64,000 bases of DNA from Pseudomonas arsenicoxydans (GCF_006438915.1 NZ_RCZE01000008.1:186001-250000); one strand, 5' to 3'. Shown: positions 8,604 through 17,197, numbered from the stretch's first letter. Numbers and translations are program-made. The notes: a model not told the origin generated them from the letters alone.

Positions 8604-9319
8604 TATTTTCTACCCTCGGTGTAAATAGCCATGCAGCGGCAATGAATGATTTCTTTTACTGGAGCGCCAAGACTGTAATCGGCTGGAAACCTCATCTGGT
8701 AACCACCGACAGTGAACGTCGCGTCAAAATCAACTTCTTGCATGTTGGCCAGAACGTGTGTAGCCCTAACTATACCGTCATTCATCGTAACCCACGTCTT
8801 TTTATGAAGAGTGGCAGCCTCGGCGGTATGAAACTTGGAGCTTTCAGAACTTGCTGTTGTTTCTGTTATCGCGCCAGTTTCAGCCCGCGATTTAAAAGTT
8901 CGACTTACCTGGGCGTAGGCAGCTCGCGCAACTGATCTCCGACTTGAATCCTCAGCAGCTTCAACTAGCTCTTTAGTGGCCAAGACAATCGCCGCAATAA
9001 CATTTTTCTGGGTAGTAGCAGATATTTGCTGGGATGATTCCTTGGCTCGCTCATCAAGCCATTGTGGAAACAAACTTTCATTCAGGTCAGACAGGCCGAA
9101 GGTTTCGCCAACTTTTGCCCCATGGCTACGCAATACCCCTTCGAGAGCCTCTATTAAGCGTTCCGGCACCGTTGGGGTTGCGTCTTTTACGTAGCCCAGC
9201 AACGCGGCTTTCGAAGCCTTCTCGAAGTACAACAGTAGCAACGCATAAAGATCCTTTTCTAGCTCGTTGCGCGTCTCGCCTTCCGCTCGGGCGGCCGCCT
9301 CAATTTCTATCGGGCTCAT
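8603..9319 (-). CDS. Phage minor head protein (Mu gpF / SPP1 gp7-like)
   Basis: This 238-aa protein has the family's C-terminal signature: KKTWVTMNDGIVRATHV, then YQMRFPADYSLGAPVKEIIH and a final HCRC motif. The N-terminal two thirds are helical. It lies between portal and protease, as expected for this head morphogenesis family. It overlaps the portal gene by 4 bp. Confidence 0.85.
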   Translation of the reverse strand: MSPIEIEAAARAEGETRNELEKDLYALLLLYFEKASKAALLGYVKDATPTVPERLIEALEGVLRSHGAKVGETFGLSDLNESLFPQWLDERAKESSQQISATTQKNVIAAIVLATKELVEAAEDSSRRSVARAAYAQVSRTFKSRAETGAITETTASSESSKFHTAEAATLHKKTWVTMNDGIVRATHVLANMQEVDFDATFTVGGYQMRFPADYSLGAPVKEIIHCRCMAIYTEGRK

Positions 9320-10608
9320 GTCTTCAGATCAAAGACAGTTTCGTTATCAGTGGTAAAAATATCCGTGCCCACTGGTACGAGCGTCGACGGCTGATAGAGC
9401 GCGTCGCCGCCTTCAATTGGCTCGCGCCCTGGTATCTCTGCCCTAAGCTCGTTGATTGTCTCGACACCGATTTTCTTGCGTTTCTCTAACACTTCAATCA
9501 TTCGGTCATACAACGGCGCAATAGACTGTTCATCATATCCAAGTACATATTCGGCAGGATCGATTCCGTATCGAGGTAACAAAACGCGGGAGAGGCCTGC
9601 GAGCAATGTTCGGGCAAGTGGTAACACGGCTCTGTCATATAGCTGGAAAACTGATTGACGCATGTTGTCGTAGGTCGCCGCATCTTGGCGTACCAGAGGA
9701 AGAGGGATTTTAAAGCGTGTGTAAATAGCATCACCAGAAGCTCGGTCGAGAACAGAGAAATCCATATCCACTTTTCCTTTTGCAGCCTCCTTGATTTCTA
9801 AATCACCAGACTGGATCACGGAAATTTTCCCAGCGTTGCCAGAGCCTGAAAAGTCCTCGTGAATCCGTTCACGCCTCGCATTCATCTCTTCTTCTCCGAC
9901 GCTATCTTTGAACAGAAACACCAAAGAGAGCCGGCCGCCGTTGCTCAAAACGCCGAGATTGTGTTGACGGCTTAATACCGATTGCCTGGCATCCATCGCA
10001 CAAGCGTTCAACGGGCTATCTGGATCTGCACCAGAACGACTGGCATAGCCTTGAATCAACCCAACCTCACGCATCGCGCCATCCAAATAGCGAACGCGAT
10101 TTCTCTTTTCCTCACGGAGGTATACGCCCTGAATAGGTCCAGACGTGACATGGATCAGACGGGCAAAACCATCGTTCTGATCATACTGCGAAGATGTCGC
10201 CCCAGCGCGAACGGCAAATAGTTCAAGCGGAGGCCGGTTAATGTTTCCAGATAAAGTAACTTTTGCAGATGCGGTAAGCAGGTAGGAACGCGCAAGCGTA
10301 CCAATAACTTGTTCGAACGACTCAAATCCATTTGGCCCTAGGAGTAGCGAAACAACATCATGCGCGGAGTCAATCTTTTTATCCGACTTCCTGATCAATA
10401 CGGGAGTTAGCTTCTCCACCTCCCCTGCTATCATCTCAACAGAAACTGCAACCGGGCCAACTGTCTTATAAAAATTGACTGCCTGACCGGGGGTTATGTC
10501 GCTAGACAAAAGAAAATCAGCAAGCGCACCACGCACGGGACTGGCTACCGTTTTCTCAGCCGAAGGTTTTGTAGCCTTTCTGCCGAGCGTTAAACCAAAG
10601 ATATTCAT
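9316..10608 (-). CDS. Phage portal protein (HK97 family)
   Basis: This 430-aa protein, directly after the large terminase, matches HK97-type portals in length and layout. The start region has KTVGPVAVSVEMIAGEVEKL, the middle has YLREEKRNRVRYLDG and GGRLSLVFLFKDSVGEEEMN, and the crown helix region has VLEKRKKIGVETINELRAEI. The portal forms the dodecameric DNA channel. One-base overlap with the terminase gene suggests coupling. Confidence 0.9.
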   Translation of the reverse strand: MNIFGLTLGRKATKPSAEKTVASPVRGALADFLLSSDITPGQAVNFYKTVGPVAVSVEMIAGEVEKLTPVLIRKSDKKIDSAHDVVSLLLGPNGFESFEQVIGTLARSYLLTASAKVTLSGNINRPPLELFAVRAGATSSQYDQNDGFARLIHVTSGPIQGVYLREEKRNRVRYLDGAMREVGLIQGYASRSGADPDSPLNACAMDARQSVLSRQHNLGVLSNGGRLSLVFLFKDSVGEEEMNARRERIHEDFSGSGNAGKISVIQSGDLEIKEAAKGKVDMDFSVLDRASGDAIYTRFKIPLPLVRQDAATYDNMRQSVFQLYDRAVLPLARTLLAGLSRVLLPRYGIDPAEYVLGYDEQSIAPLYDRMIEVLEKRKKIGVETINELRAEIPGREPIEGGDALYQPSTLVPVGTDIFTTDNETVFDLKT

Positions 10609-12020
10609 CAGCCCATCCAGAAGGTAGATTTTTTCGCAATTTTGTTAAAGCAGCCGCTAGCCGCGTCAATCTGATCTTTGTATTTGCCATTTGGAAATGT
10701 CTTATGCTCGTCGATAAACAATTTATTCCAATGGCCTTTGACCAGCTTAATATTTTCCGCTTCAACTTGCACGGCATAGGGCTCTGCTCGAACTGCTTTA
10801 TCACCGGTTGCGCGCTCTGATCTAATGTTATATCCCGCCAATCTCATTATGGTCCCTTCTGCGGACTCTTTACCGCCTGAACCAGGCTCTTGCTCAATCC
10901 AGATATCGCAGCGAGTACTATCTGTTTCAGCTGTTTGTTTAATAGTCTTTTCCCGAGTAGTTGCACCCCATTGACCGCGTACAACATCCAACACGTACCA
11001 GAGACCATCTTTGCTGCGACCCATCTTTACGCCGGCGGTGTACGCCCCGCCACCTTCAGTGCCTGCCTTGTCCCAGTAACGCGTGACCGAAATCAGGGGC
11101 GGAGCTGCCTCGACGATCTCCAGTTTTTCCCACTCGAAGAATCCGCCTTTGCGGGGTGCTGGACGTTGCTGATTTTGGCCTGCGTGACCATAGGTCCCGA
11201 GCAGCTTTTTATCGCGTTCGACGACCTCCAAGGGGAAGCGATCAGGAAAGAGCAGCTCGCCGTCATAGGTGCGCTTATCGGCTACGCCAAGGCTTGTGAC
11301 GCACCTGCGCTCTGGCTCGAACTCCATAGGCAACATGAGATGCTCATAGCCGAAGTCTTCTTCAAGGATCAGACCGGAAACATCAGACTCGTGCAGTCGC
11401 TGCATGACGACCACGATTGCGGAAGAAATCGGGTTGTTAAGTCGGGTTGGCAATGTCTCGCGGAACACGTCGAGAGCTGTCGCACGATCGGCCTCGCTCT
11501 TGGCTCCTTCCACGCTGTGGGGGTCATCCCATGTCACCCTATCCCCACGGCGACCTGTCATGCTCGCAACAGCGCACGCCTGACGAAACCCCGTGCTAGC
11601 GTTTTCGTAAAAGGTCTTCTCGTTCTGGTCGCCCATCAAGTGGACGCCCCATCGCTCCTGGTACCAATCAGAGGTAACCAGCCGGCGCATTTTCACCGTG
11701 TCGCGGATAGCGAGCTTCTGCTCATGACTCGCGCCGATGAAGCGCATATGTGGCATTGCCTTTGGCCCCCATTCCCATGCAGGCCAGAAAACACCGATCA
11801 ACATTGATTTCATAGTGCCTGGGGGAATGTTGACCAACAGGCGGTTGAAGTCGCCTCGGGTTACGGCTTCAAGGTGCTCGCAAACGACGTCGACGTGCCA
11901 TCCATGGATATACGGCTGCCCCGGCTCAAGAACATGCCAGGCCTCACGTACAAAACAGGACAGGGAACGACGGCAGGCCTCTTGCTCCAGCGAGATGCGA
12001 TCAATTTGAAGTGCGAGCAT
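10608..12020 (-). CDS. Terminase large subunit
   Basis: This is a 470-aa two-domain packaging motor. A deviant Walker A (NIPPGTMKS, about residues 64-72) and Walker B (DRVTWDD, 160-166) define the ATPase. The C-terminal RNase-H-like nuclease begins with VTRYWDKAGTEGGGAYTAGV, and WIEQEPGSGGKESAE follows. It overlaps the small subunit gene by 20 bp. With the small subunit it cuts concatemeric DNA and pumps it through the portal. Confidence 0.95.
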   Translation of the reverse strand: MLALQIDRISLEQEACRRSLSCFVREAWHVLEPGQPYIHGWHVDVVCEHLEAVTRGDFNRLLVNIPPGTMKSMLIGVFWPAWEWGPKAMPHMRFIGASHEQKLAIRDTVKMRRLVTSDWYQERWGVHLMGDQNEKTFYENASTGFRQACAVASMTGRRGDRVTWDDPHSVEGAKSEADRATALDVFRETLPTRLNNPISSAIVVVMQRLHESDVSGLILEEDFGYEHLMLPMEFEPERRCVTSLGVADKRTYDGELLFPDRFPLEVVERDKKLLGTYGHAGQNQQRPAPRKGGFFEWEKLEIVEAAPPLISVTRYWDKAGTEGGGAYTAGVKMGRSKDGLWYVLDVVRGQWGATTREKTIKQTAETDSTRCDIWIEQEPGSGGKESAEGTIMRLAGYNIRSERATGDKAVRAEPYAVQVEAENIKLVKGHWNKLFIDEHKTFPNGKYKDQIDAASGCFNKIAKKSTFWMG

Positions 12021-12768
12021 TCATCAGAGCCTCAATCACTTCATCAGGCAGCTGAGTCAGATCGACGCCGCCATGCTGAATCGGCCCGCCACCTTTGCCG
12101 GTGTGCTCGACCTTAACCGGCGCCGCGATGTCGAAAGCCTCACGCTCCAGGCTGATCAGAATTTTCAGCGTCTCGGAAAGCTTCTTGGCTGAATCGATCC
12201 GCGATGGCAATGCGATGACCTTCCGATACATGTCGTTCAGTCGATCGACTCCCTTGTCGTCGGGCTTTTCCATTAGCTCAGCCAGTTTCTCGAATAATTC
12301 ACCGCTGCCTGTCTGCTGCTCAAGCTCAAGTAGCAGGCTCGAAATGAGCGCACGATAACGAGTGATGTTCGACCGATGAGAGAGCTTTACCTGCACCATC
12401 GCTTCGGCACAGACGCGGATGGTATCCAGCACCGAAAGGGACATTTCTTTGGATACCAGATTGGATACCGAATCATCACTGGGATGGCTTGTGATGCCCG
12501 CCCCACCGACTCCGGAGGTATTAGTATCCAAATCTGAATTGTCAAATTTGTTGGATACCAAGCTGGACACCAACTCCTTGGATACCAGCTCATCAGCCTT
12601 TGATCTAATCCTTTCAGCAAGGTCACGTGTCCATCCGTCACGCTTTGCCCGCTTATTAATCGCGCCGTGAGTTACATCGTGCTGTGCAGCGATTTCCCGA
12701 AGCGTGAATAGTCCCGCCCGGTAATCAAGCTCTATTCGCTCCCAGTCGATGTATTTCTTCTTGCTCAC
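12001..12768 (-). CDS. Terminase small subunit
   Basis: This 255-aa protein begins with a helix-turn-helix (IELDYRAGLFTLREIAAQHD...VTHGAINKRAKRDGW, about residues 8-45), typical of phage terS DNA binding. A linker with repeated LVSK/LVSN and LDT segments (about residues 60-120) follows, then a helical oligomerisation region. The linker DNA holds TTGGATACC repeats in both orientations (12421-12586). It lies directly upstream of the large subunit gene, as usual. Confidence 0.9.
   Translation of the reverse strand: MSKKKYIDWERIELDYRAGLFTLREIAAQHDVTHGAINKRAKRDGWTRDLAERIRSKADELVSKELVSSLVSNKFDNSDLDTNTSGVGGAGITSHPSDDSVSNLVSKEMSLSVLDTIRVCAEAMVQVKLSHRSNITRYRALISSLLLELEQQTGSGELFEKLAELMEKPDDKGVDRLNDMYRKVIALPSRIDSAKKLSETLKILISLEREAFDIAAPVKVEHTGKGGGPIQHGGVDLTQLPDEVIEALMNARTSN
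12421..12586. repeat. TTGGATACC repeat cluster inside terS, candidate packaging site
   Basis: Direct plus-strand copies of TTGGATACC lie at 12449, 12461, 12551 and 12578. Inverted near-copies lie at 12421-12428 (GGTATCCA) and 12523-12531 (AGTATCCAA). The two orientations encode different amino acids (LVSK/N versus LDT), which argues that the DNA word rather than the protein is being kept. Pac sites lie within terS in several headful phages, P22 being the classical case. The function here is inferred. Confidence 0.5.
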
Positions 12769-13082
12769 TCAATCGACTCCCGCTCACTCAGTATTTCCGT
12801 ACAGTCATCCAACAGATCGAGCTGGCGTCCGTACTTCACTTCGAATCGGCGTTTCCACGGATGGACCGCTATCAGGCCCGGTGCGCCGGTGCCGTCTTGA
12901 TGGTGTCCCGCGCACAACGGCAAAACCTTCTCGTGGGCGCCCGCCTTCGTGCGGCCATCAATGTGGTGGATGCTGACCATCATATTGCGGATACCGTCTG
13001 CACGGCAGGCAATGCAGCCCACCTCATTGGCTAAGCGGTCGTGCAGGTGTTTCTCTGCTGCTGATCGTGTGCGGCCTTTCAT
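12765..13082 (-). CDS. Ref-like RecA-dependent nuclease (HNH type)
   Basis: This 105-aa protein resembles the C-terminal nuclease domain of phage P1 Ref. It has CIACRADGIRN for Zn binding, SIHHIDGRTKAGAH, VLPLCAGHHQDGTGAPGLIA and VHPWKRRFEVKYG. Ref is a RecA-activated HNH nuclease that enhances recombination. The protein lacks the long N-terminal region of P1 Ref. It overlaps terS by 4 bp, the position where many phages carry an HNH nuclease linked to packaging. Confidence 0.8.
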   Translation of the reverse strand: MKGRTRSAAEKHLHDRLANEVGCIACRADGIRNMMVSIHHIDGRTKAGAHEKVLPLCAGHHQDGTGAPGLIAVHPWKRRFEVKYGRQLDLLDDCTEILSERESIE

Positions 13083-13666
13083 GCATAACCGCCAATCATT
13101 TCAGCTGCAACCATTGCTTCTGCCTCGGACTGGAAATGCGCAGACAGTACCAGCCGCCAACATGCATTGAAGACGTCGCGGTAAACCGGCTCGAATTTGG
13201 TGTCGTCCATCTCAGCCCAACTGATGGACTTGGCCTCTTTGCGGATTCCATCAGGCGTGTGCACCAGGTGGAAGTGACCGGCCTCGATCGTTACCCATTC
13301 GCGGAAAGCTTCGCGGCTTTTGTCGACTACGGGATATCGCTCCGTGCGAGCGAGCTTGAGGCCGTCAACATAAGCAGCCACCGCATTGGATAGCTGCCCT
13401 GGCCTGCCATTTTGCGCCTCGAAGAATTTGGCCAGTCCTAGGATGCCGCGCATCTCCTGCCGGGGGACAAGGCCGCCTGCTGGCTCCCAGTATTCCCACG
13501 CAAGATCAAGCATCGAGAAGAACTTGCGGTGGAACTTGGCGTTGCGCATTTTTGTAAATTTGCCGTGAATCACTTGGCCAAGCTTCCACTTCTGGACGAT
13601 CTCACGATCTGCCTCATTGGCTGGTACTAATCCTTGTGCTGTTCGGATTAGCGCGATTTCAGCCAT
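13079..13666 (-). CDS. DUF1367 family phage protein
   Basis: This 195-aa protein starts MAEIALIRTAQGLVPANEAD and has the family signature KLGQVIHGKFTKMRNAKFHR followed by KFFSMLDLAWEYW. I chose ATG 13666 because GAGGAGG lies 7 nt upstream; a longer frame to 13699 has no such site. DUF1367 genes (NinB/NinX-neighbour type) occur in the nin-like middle regions of lambdoid phages. Function unknown. Confidence 0.8.
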   Translation of the reverse strand: MAEIALIRTAQGLVPANEADREIVQKWKLGQVIHGKFTKMRNAKFHRKFFSMLDLAWEYWEPAGGLVPRQEMRGILGLAKFFEAQNGRPGQLSNAVAAYVDGLKLARTERYPVVDKSREAFREWVTIEAGHFHLVHTPDGIRKEAKSISWAEMDDTKFEPVYRDVFNACWRLVLSAHFQSEAEAMVAAEMIGGYA

Positions 13667-13769
13667 GGCAAATCCTCCTCGCCCGCATGAAGCATTCAAA
13701 CCATGCAGATGCCGCGACTACAGCTAGCCAGGAGGCTATAGCCGTCTCCATTGACGCAAAGTCATCCAT
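13659..13769 (-). CDS. Small membrane peptide (36 aa)
   Basis: ATG 13769 overlaps the end of the ParB-like gene and the stop overlaps the DUF1367 start. A purine-rich RBS (GAGGAAGG) precedes it. The peptide (MDDFASMETAIASWLAVVAA and onward) has one hydrophobic helix and an Arg-rich end. Tight overlaps on both sides and the RBS support translation. The role is unknown. Confidence 0.5.
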   Translation of the reverse strand: MDDFASMETAIASWLAVVAASAWFECFMRARRICHG

Positions 13770-14697
13770 GCACACCTTCCTCTAACTCCTGCTGCGCTGC
13801 CTTCGCTTCGCGCTCGCGTTGTTTGGCCGATTGTTTGGCACGTGCGGCTTCGGCGTTACCGTGCGAGTCAAGAAGCTCCTGTAGCGTCTTCGCGGGAACT
13901 GGGATGGTCTCAGTGTCGACTGTCCCCGCTTGTTCGATCAGAAACAGCTTTTTGCGAATTTCATCATCGAGTGATGCTGTAAAGGAATCGACTGAGGCAA
14001 TAAGGCCGGTAACTATTTTTTTCGGTAATGATTTACCTTTCACCGTACCCTTTGTAACTTTCGCCTTTCCTTGGCCTCGGGCTTTTTGCAGCTCGGCTTC
14101 AAGATATTTACCGGCCTCCTCCCCATACTCACGAAGAAACTTAACAGCGGTTTCTGTGCTGACGTGATTGGACTCAAGCAAATTTCGAACATCAACATTC
14201 GCATATGCAAGTAGAAGATGATCATCAACATGCGGCCGGCTCTTTTTCACAAGCTGTGCGATTTCAGTCGAGCTAATATGTAGGGCTGCTAACTCTCTGT
14301 ACATATTTGCATATTCCAAGGCCGCCAAACCTAGCTGATTATTACTGGTCGCGATACGCGCAATTCGCTCAGCGTTATTTCCCTTGAATGGAACGATGTC
14401 GATTAGATCAACGGGCCGACCTTCGGCCAGCAGTCGACGATATGACTCATGGCGACGGTAGCCCTCTACGATTACCAGTTCGCCAGTAGCCGTGTTCAGG
14501 TGGACTTCAATCGCGGGAACCTGCCCGCCTTCGCGAAGATAATCAGTCAACGCAACAATAGACTCTTCCCAACGAGCGTTATGGTTTCGAGCATTCCACC
14601 CCAGCACAAGTGTTTCATATTTAACCTGAAGCCCGGTGCGAGCGCGTTTAATCACGCCATCTTTAATAAGGCCTTCATAAGAGTATTTCACAGTCAT
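13762..14697 (-). CDS. ParB/Srx-domain phage protein
   Basis: This 311-aa protein has an N-terminal ParB-like nuclease/NTPase fold: VPAIEVHLNTATGELVIVEG then YRRHESYRRLLAEGRPVDLI. A helical DNA-binding part follows (ISSTEIAQLVKKSRPHVDDH) and the tail is Lys/Glu-rich coiled coil. The GxRRHE motif for nucleotide binding is present. I prefer ATG 14697, with GAGG 9 nt upstream, over the ATG three codons earlier. Phage ParB-like proteins may act in DNA segregation, replication or transcription; which applies is not visible. Confidence 0.75.
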   Translation of the reverse strand: MTVKYSYEGLIKDGVIKRARTGLQVKYETLVLGWNARNHNARWEESIVALTDYLREGGQVPAIEVHLNTATGELVIVEGYRRHESYRRLLAEGRPVDLIDIVPFKGNNAERIARIATSNNQLGLAALEYANMYRELAALHISSTEIAQLVKKSRPHVDDHLLLAYANVDVRNLLESNHVSTETAVKFLREYGEEAGKYLEAELQKARGQGKAKVTKGTVKGKSLPKKIVTGLIASVDSFTASLDDEIRKKLFLIEQAGTVDTETIPVPAKTLQELLDSHGNAEAARAKQSAKQREREAKAAQQELEEGVHG

Positions 14698-14724
14698 ATT
14701 GTTCATCCTCAGATTATAGCCAAC

Positions 14725-15102
14725 TCAGTTGTCCGAGCCGGGATCGATGTTTTGTTTATTTAATTTCAAAATACTGCGAATCGTACTAATCGCTGCATCT
14801 GCAATCTCAGGCGTTCGAATAGAGCCAGCAGGAATCTTGTACAAGTACGCGCCCTCAATAAATCTTTTGCACGCCTCGGAAAAATTCCTTTCAAACATTT
14901 CTTCAATCTTGTTACCTGGAAATGTTTCTCGGTTGTTCAGGTTCCACCAGCCAGTCTCACGAGCGGCGTGATGCACAACACGATGGCTCCATGTCGCTCT
15001 GCCAGCCATGCACGGGCGAACGTTGCTACAAGCCTCGCCAAAGGCCTCACTAAGACCGGGAATTCCCGCATCCGATAGAAAGTGTTTTTCCAAGTTAGGC
15101 AT
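14725..15102 (-). CDS. Phage protein of unknown function
   Basis: This 125-aa protein (MPNLEKHFLSDAGIPGLSEA...) was not recognised. ATG 15102 has GGGGAG 8 nt upstream and overlaps the stop of the replication gene, so it is preferred over a longer frame to 15162. The position just downstream of the replication gene is where lambdoid phages place helicase loaders or nin genes. It has one Trp/Arg-rich stretch (GRATWSHRVVHHAARETGWW). Confidence 0.6.
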   Translation of the reverse strand: MPNLEKHFLSDAGIPGLSEAFGEACSNVRPCMAGRATWSHRVVHHAARETGWWNLNNRETFPGNKIEEMFERNFSEACKRFIEGAYLYKIPAGSIRTPEIADAAISTIRSILKLNKQNIDPGSDN

Positions 15103-16126
15103 GACTGCGATCTCCCCGAAGGTGAAACTTGGCAAGTAACTGCTTCCTGGCTTCAACTCCATCCCCAGATATGCCTTGAATCTCTCGAACTTGGCTCATA
15201 GCCTCTTCCGCGAACTGGTGCGATTGTTTCGCCAGATCGCAGACCAAATTTGGACGTGCAACAGTTCGAGCAGGCGTGACACATCGTGCTGTTGCAGATG
15301 GTTTGATTGCGCCGGCTGAGCGAGTAGCACGCATTGCTTCGGCGTGCTTCTGACGCAGAACATTCCGCTCAAGCGATTCCGCCAACTCAAGCTCCCACTG
15401 ACCCTGTGATTGGATTTTTTCGGGCCGGGAAGCCCAATACAGCTTGAACTCTCTCAGGCGAGCGTCAGTATTCGCCTCGGCGGAGACCTGGTATAAAAAA
15501 AGAACTTCCTCCAACCCCTCGGGGGTTGGCAACCAAGACTCGGACATAGCAAATCTCAGGAGTGGCGCTTGCTCCTCCCGCGAAGGAGAAGAAGAAGGAG
15601 GTAAAGCGGAAAGCGGAGGTGTGCCCACTTTCTGCATCCCCCCCCCTACCACTTGAATGCCCACTTCCTTGCCCACATTGGCGCCCACTTCTTCTTTGAA
15701 GGCTGCGTAACTATTGGGGTTGGCACCTTCCACTTCTACCCCCACTTCCCTGCCCAGAAAACTGCCCACTTCGTCTGCCCACTTACTGCCCACTTTATTT
15801 CGGACGGATTGATCCCGTGTCGCTTTCAAAAGCTCAAAAACAAGACGCCTCTCAGCTTGATTGGGGCCGATTAAACCGACTTTCTCCAGCCATGCCGCCG
15901 CTCGCCGAAGTTCTTTCTCTGTAGGCTCGCCGCCCCTAATGCCTTGGTGCGGCTCAACATAAAGTTCTTCGGCTATCGACTTCCAAGAGACGCCACGCTT
16001 TACCCCGACAATGCCGGTTGAGTAATCCATAAATGGACGCAAGCCAAAGACGTATATAAGGCGGGCCGTGTGCGGCAAACCTCGTAACGCCTCGCGCTCA
16101 TCGTCATTGATCTGGAAAGCTGGCAT
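15095..16126 (-). CDS. Phage replication protein with DnaT-like ssDNA-binding domain
   Basis: This is a protein of about 343 aa. The N-terminal part (LPHTARLIYVFGLRPFMDYS...) is a winged-helix-like initiator domain. The C-terminal DnaT-like part reads TPEGLEEVLFLYQVSAEANT and LREFKLYWASRPEKIQSQGQ. The middle is low complexity with repeated EVG/KVG and coincides with DNA iterons (15623-15795). It should start phage replication by recruiting the host helicase. ATG 16126 is preferred because family similarity starts there; upstream in-frame TTG starts lack good RBSs. Confidence 0.75.
   Translation of the reverse strand: MPAFQINDDEREALRGLPHTARLIYVFGLRPFMDYSTGIVGVKRGVSWKSIAEELYVEPHQGIRGGEPTEKELRRAAAWLEKVGLIGPNQAERRLVFELLKATRDQSVRNKVGSKWADEVGSFLGREVGVEVEGANPNSYAAFKEEVGANVGKEVGIQVVGGGMQKVGTPPLSALPPSSSPSREEQAPLLRFAMSESWLPTPEGLEEVLFLYQVSAEANTDARLREFKLYWASRPEKIQSQGQWELELAESLERNVLRQKHAEAMRATRSAGAIKPSATARCVTPARTVARPNLVCDLAKQSHQFAEEAMSQVREIQGISGDGVEARKQLLAKFHLRGDRSHA
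15575..15795. repeat. Iteron-like array within the replication gene, candidate phage origin
   Basis: Exact GCCCACTT occurs at 15623, 15659, 15683, 15764, 15777 and 15788, with near-copies at 15671 (GCCCACAT) and 15740 (CCCCACTT). Most intervals are 11-13 bp or multiples. A purine tract lies beside the array (about 15581-15618). One exact copy (15777) is in a different reading frame from the other five, so the DNA word and not a peptide repeat is conserved. Lambda-type origins lie inside gene O with iterons and an adjacent AT/purine tract. Confidence 0.6.
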
Positions 16127-16371
16127 TTCATTTGTCCAGACAGCTGAACCCCTCATGAATAAAGGGATTTCCTGATTTAGGTGTCCGGCGCATCCGTGAT
16201 AAATCTGGATTTCCCAAAACAAAGGCACAAGGAGGCCGGACGTATAAAACTCGATAGACAACTTCAGCGACGCTTGCTCGACACTTGTGCGCAGCGCTAT
16301 CCGGGATGCATTTCAAATGACTCCTAGAATGAGTGGTGCGCGGAATTTGGCGAGGACGCGATGCCGGCTAT

Positions 16372-16938
16372 TCATGCTCTACCCTCCTCGATAATTTTCT
16401 GCTCGATCAGGCAGAGCGCCCGATTTCCTGCTGCCACGGATTCGCTTAGTTCGCGATGAGCAAATCTCAAACGGTCCTGATTCGAATCGTCCAACAGGTA
16501 AACCAGCGCCTGCTGTGCCTCCCCGCTCTCCTTCATCACCGCCTGTACGTGATGGAGCACACCACCTTTCTCAGGCTCATTGGCGATAAGGCTCACGGAC
16601 ACACCTAAAGGCACCAGCAACTCGCCTAGCACTTGGATTTTTAGGTCGGCAGGTAACGCAGCCAGGATCGACTGAATAAAATTTGCAGGGAGTAAATTGG
16701 TGTCCTTCGTTGAGTCATCCAGCCAACGAAAAATCCGGTCGGCGTTGACCCGCATCCGCTCGTGGGTATCTCGGGTAGGAGGTTCAAAACGAATGGCTGT
16801 GATCTCTGGCCCGTTGATGCGTTCATGGGCTTCTACGATGACCTGAGCCGCTGTGGCGCGCCCCCAATCTTCACGCTTACGCCATTGATTTACCGCTGAG
16901 AGCAATTGCGCGACGAGAGTCTGCGGCTCAGTTCGCAT
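16372..16938 (-). CDS. YdaT-like phage regulatory/toxin protein
   Basis: This 188-aa protein resembles E. coli Rac YdaT: a helical N-terminus, then NADRIFRWLDDSTKDTN, which parallels the NTQKIFRW segment of YdaT, followed by IQSILAALPADLKIQVLGEL. The ATG at 16938 is used; the longer frame begins at TTG. It overlaps the YdaS-like gene by 11 bp. In Rac, YdaS and YdaT act as Cro-like and CII-like regulators and YdaT overexpression is toxic. Function here is inferred from that pair. Confidence 0.65.
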   Translation of the reverse strand: MRTEPQTLVAQLLSAVNQWRKREDWGRATAAQVIVEAHERINGPEITAIRFEPPTRDTHERMRVNADRIFRWLDDSTKDTNLLPANFIQSILAALPADLKIQVLGELLVPLGVSVSLIANEPEKGGVLHHVQAVMKESGEAQQALVYLLDDSNQDRLRFAHRELSESVAAGNRALCLIEQKIIEEGRA

Positions 16939-17197
16939 GACTGTGCGTTCCAGGTATTGCAAGCTGCACAGGATTAGGTGGAGGAATGTCCAGACAGAGC
17001 TCCCACGCCTTAACCGCCCCCTTTGTTACGGCCTCCGCTTTGAACGCATTACCTGCGCTGACGCCACAGACGCCCGTTGACCACTGCGAAACGACGGATT
17101 GGGAAACGCCCAGTGCTTGCCCTGTTTTGGTTTGGCTGTTCTCAAAAAAATTGATAAGCCTTTGTGCAGCTAATTGAACAGTTGTAGGTGGAGTCAT
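16928..17197 (-). CDS. YdaS/Cro-like DNA-binding protein
   Basis: This 89-aa helix-turn-helix protein has AAQRLINFFENSQTKTGQAL, GVSQSVVSQWSTGVCGVSAG and NAFKAEAVTKGAVKAWELC, the YdaS pattern of a short Cro-like HTH with a C-terminal extension. It is divergent from the CI-like repressor gene across an 87-bp control region, the standard immunity layout. It should repress cI and start lytic transcription. Confidence 0.8.
   Translation of the reverse strand: MTPPTTVQLAAQRLINFFENSQTKTGQALGVSQSVVSQWSTGVCGVSAGNAFKAEAVTKGAVKAWELCLDIPPPNPVQLAIPGTHSHAN

Noticed and set aside
16128..16316. 62-codon minus-strand ORF with TTG start, between ydaT-like and replication genes
   Set aside because: AGGAG is only 4 nt from TTG and the translation has no recognisable features; not enough support to list as a gene.
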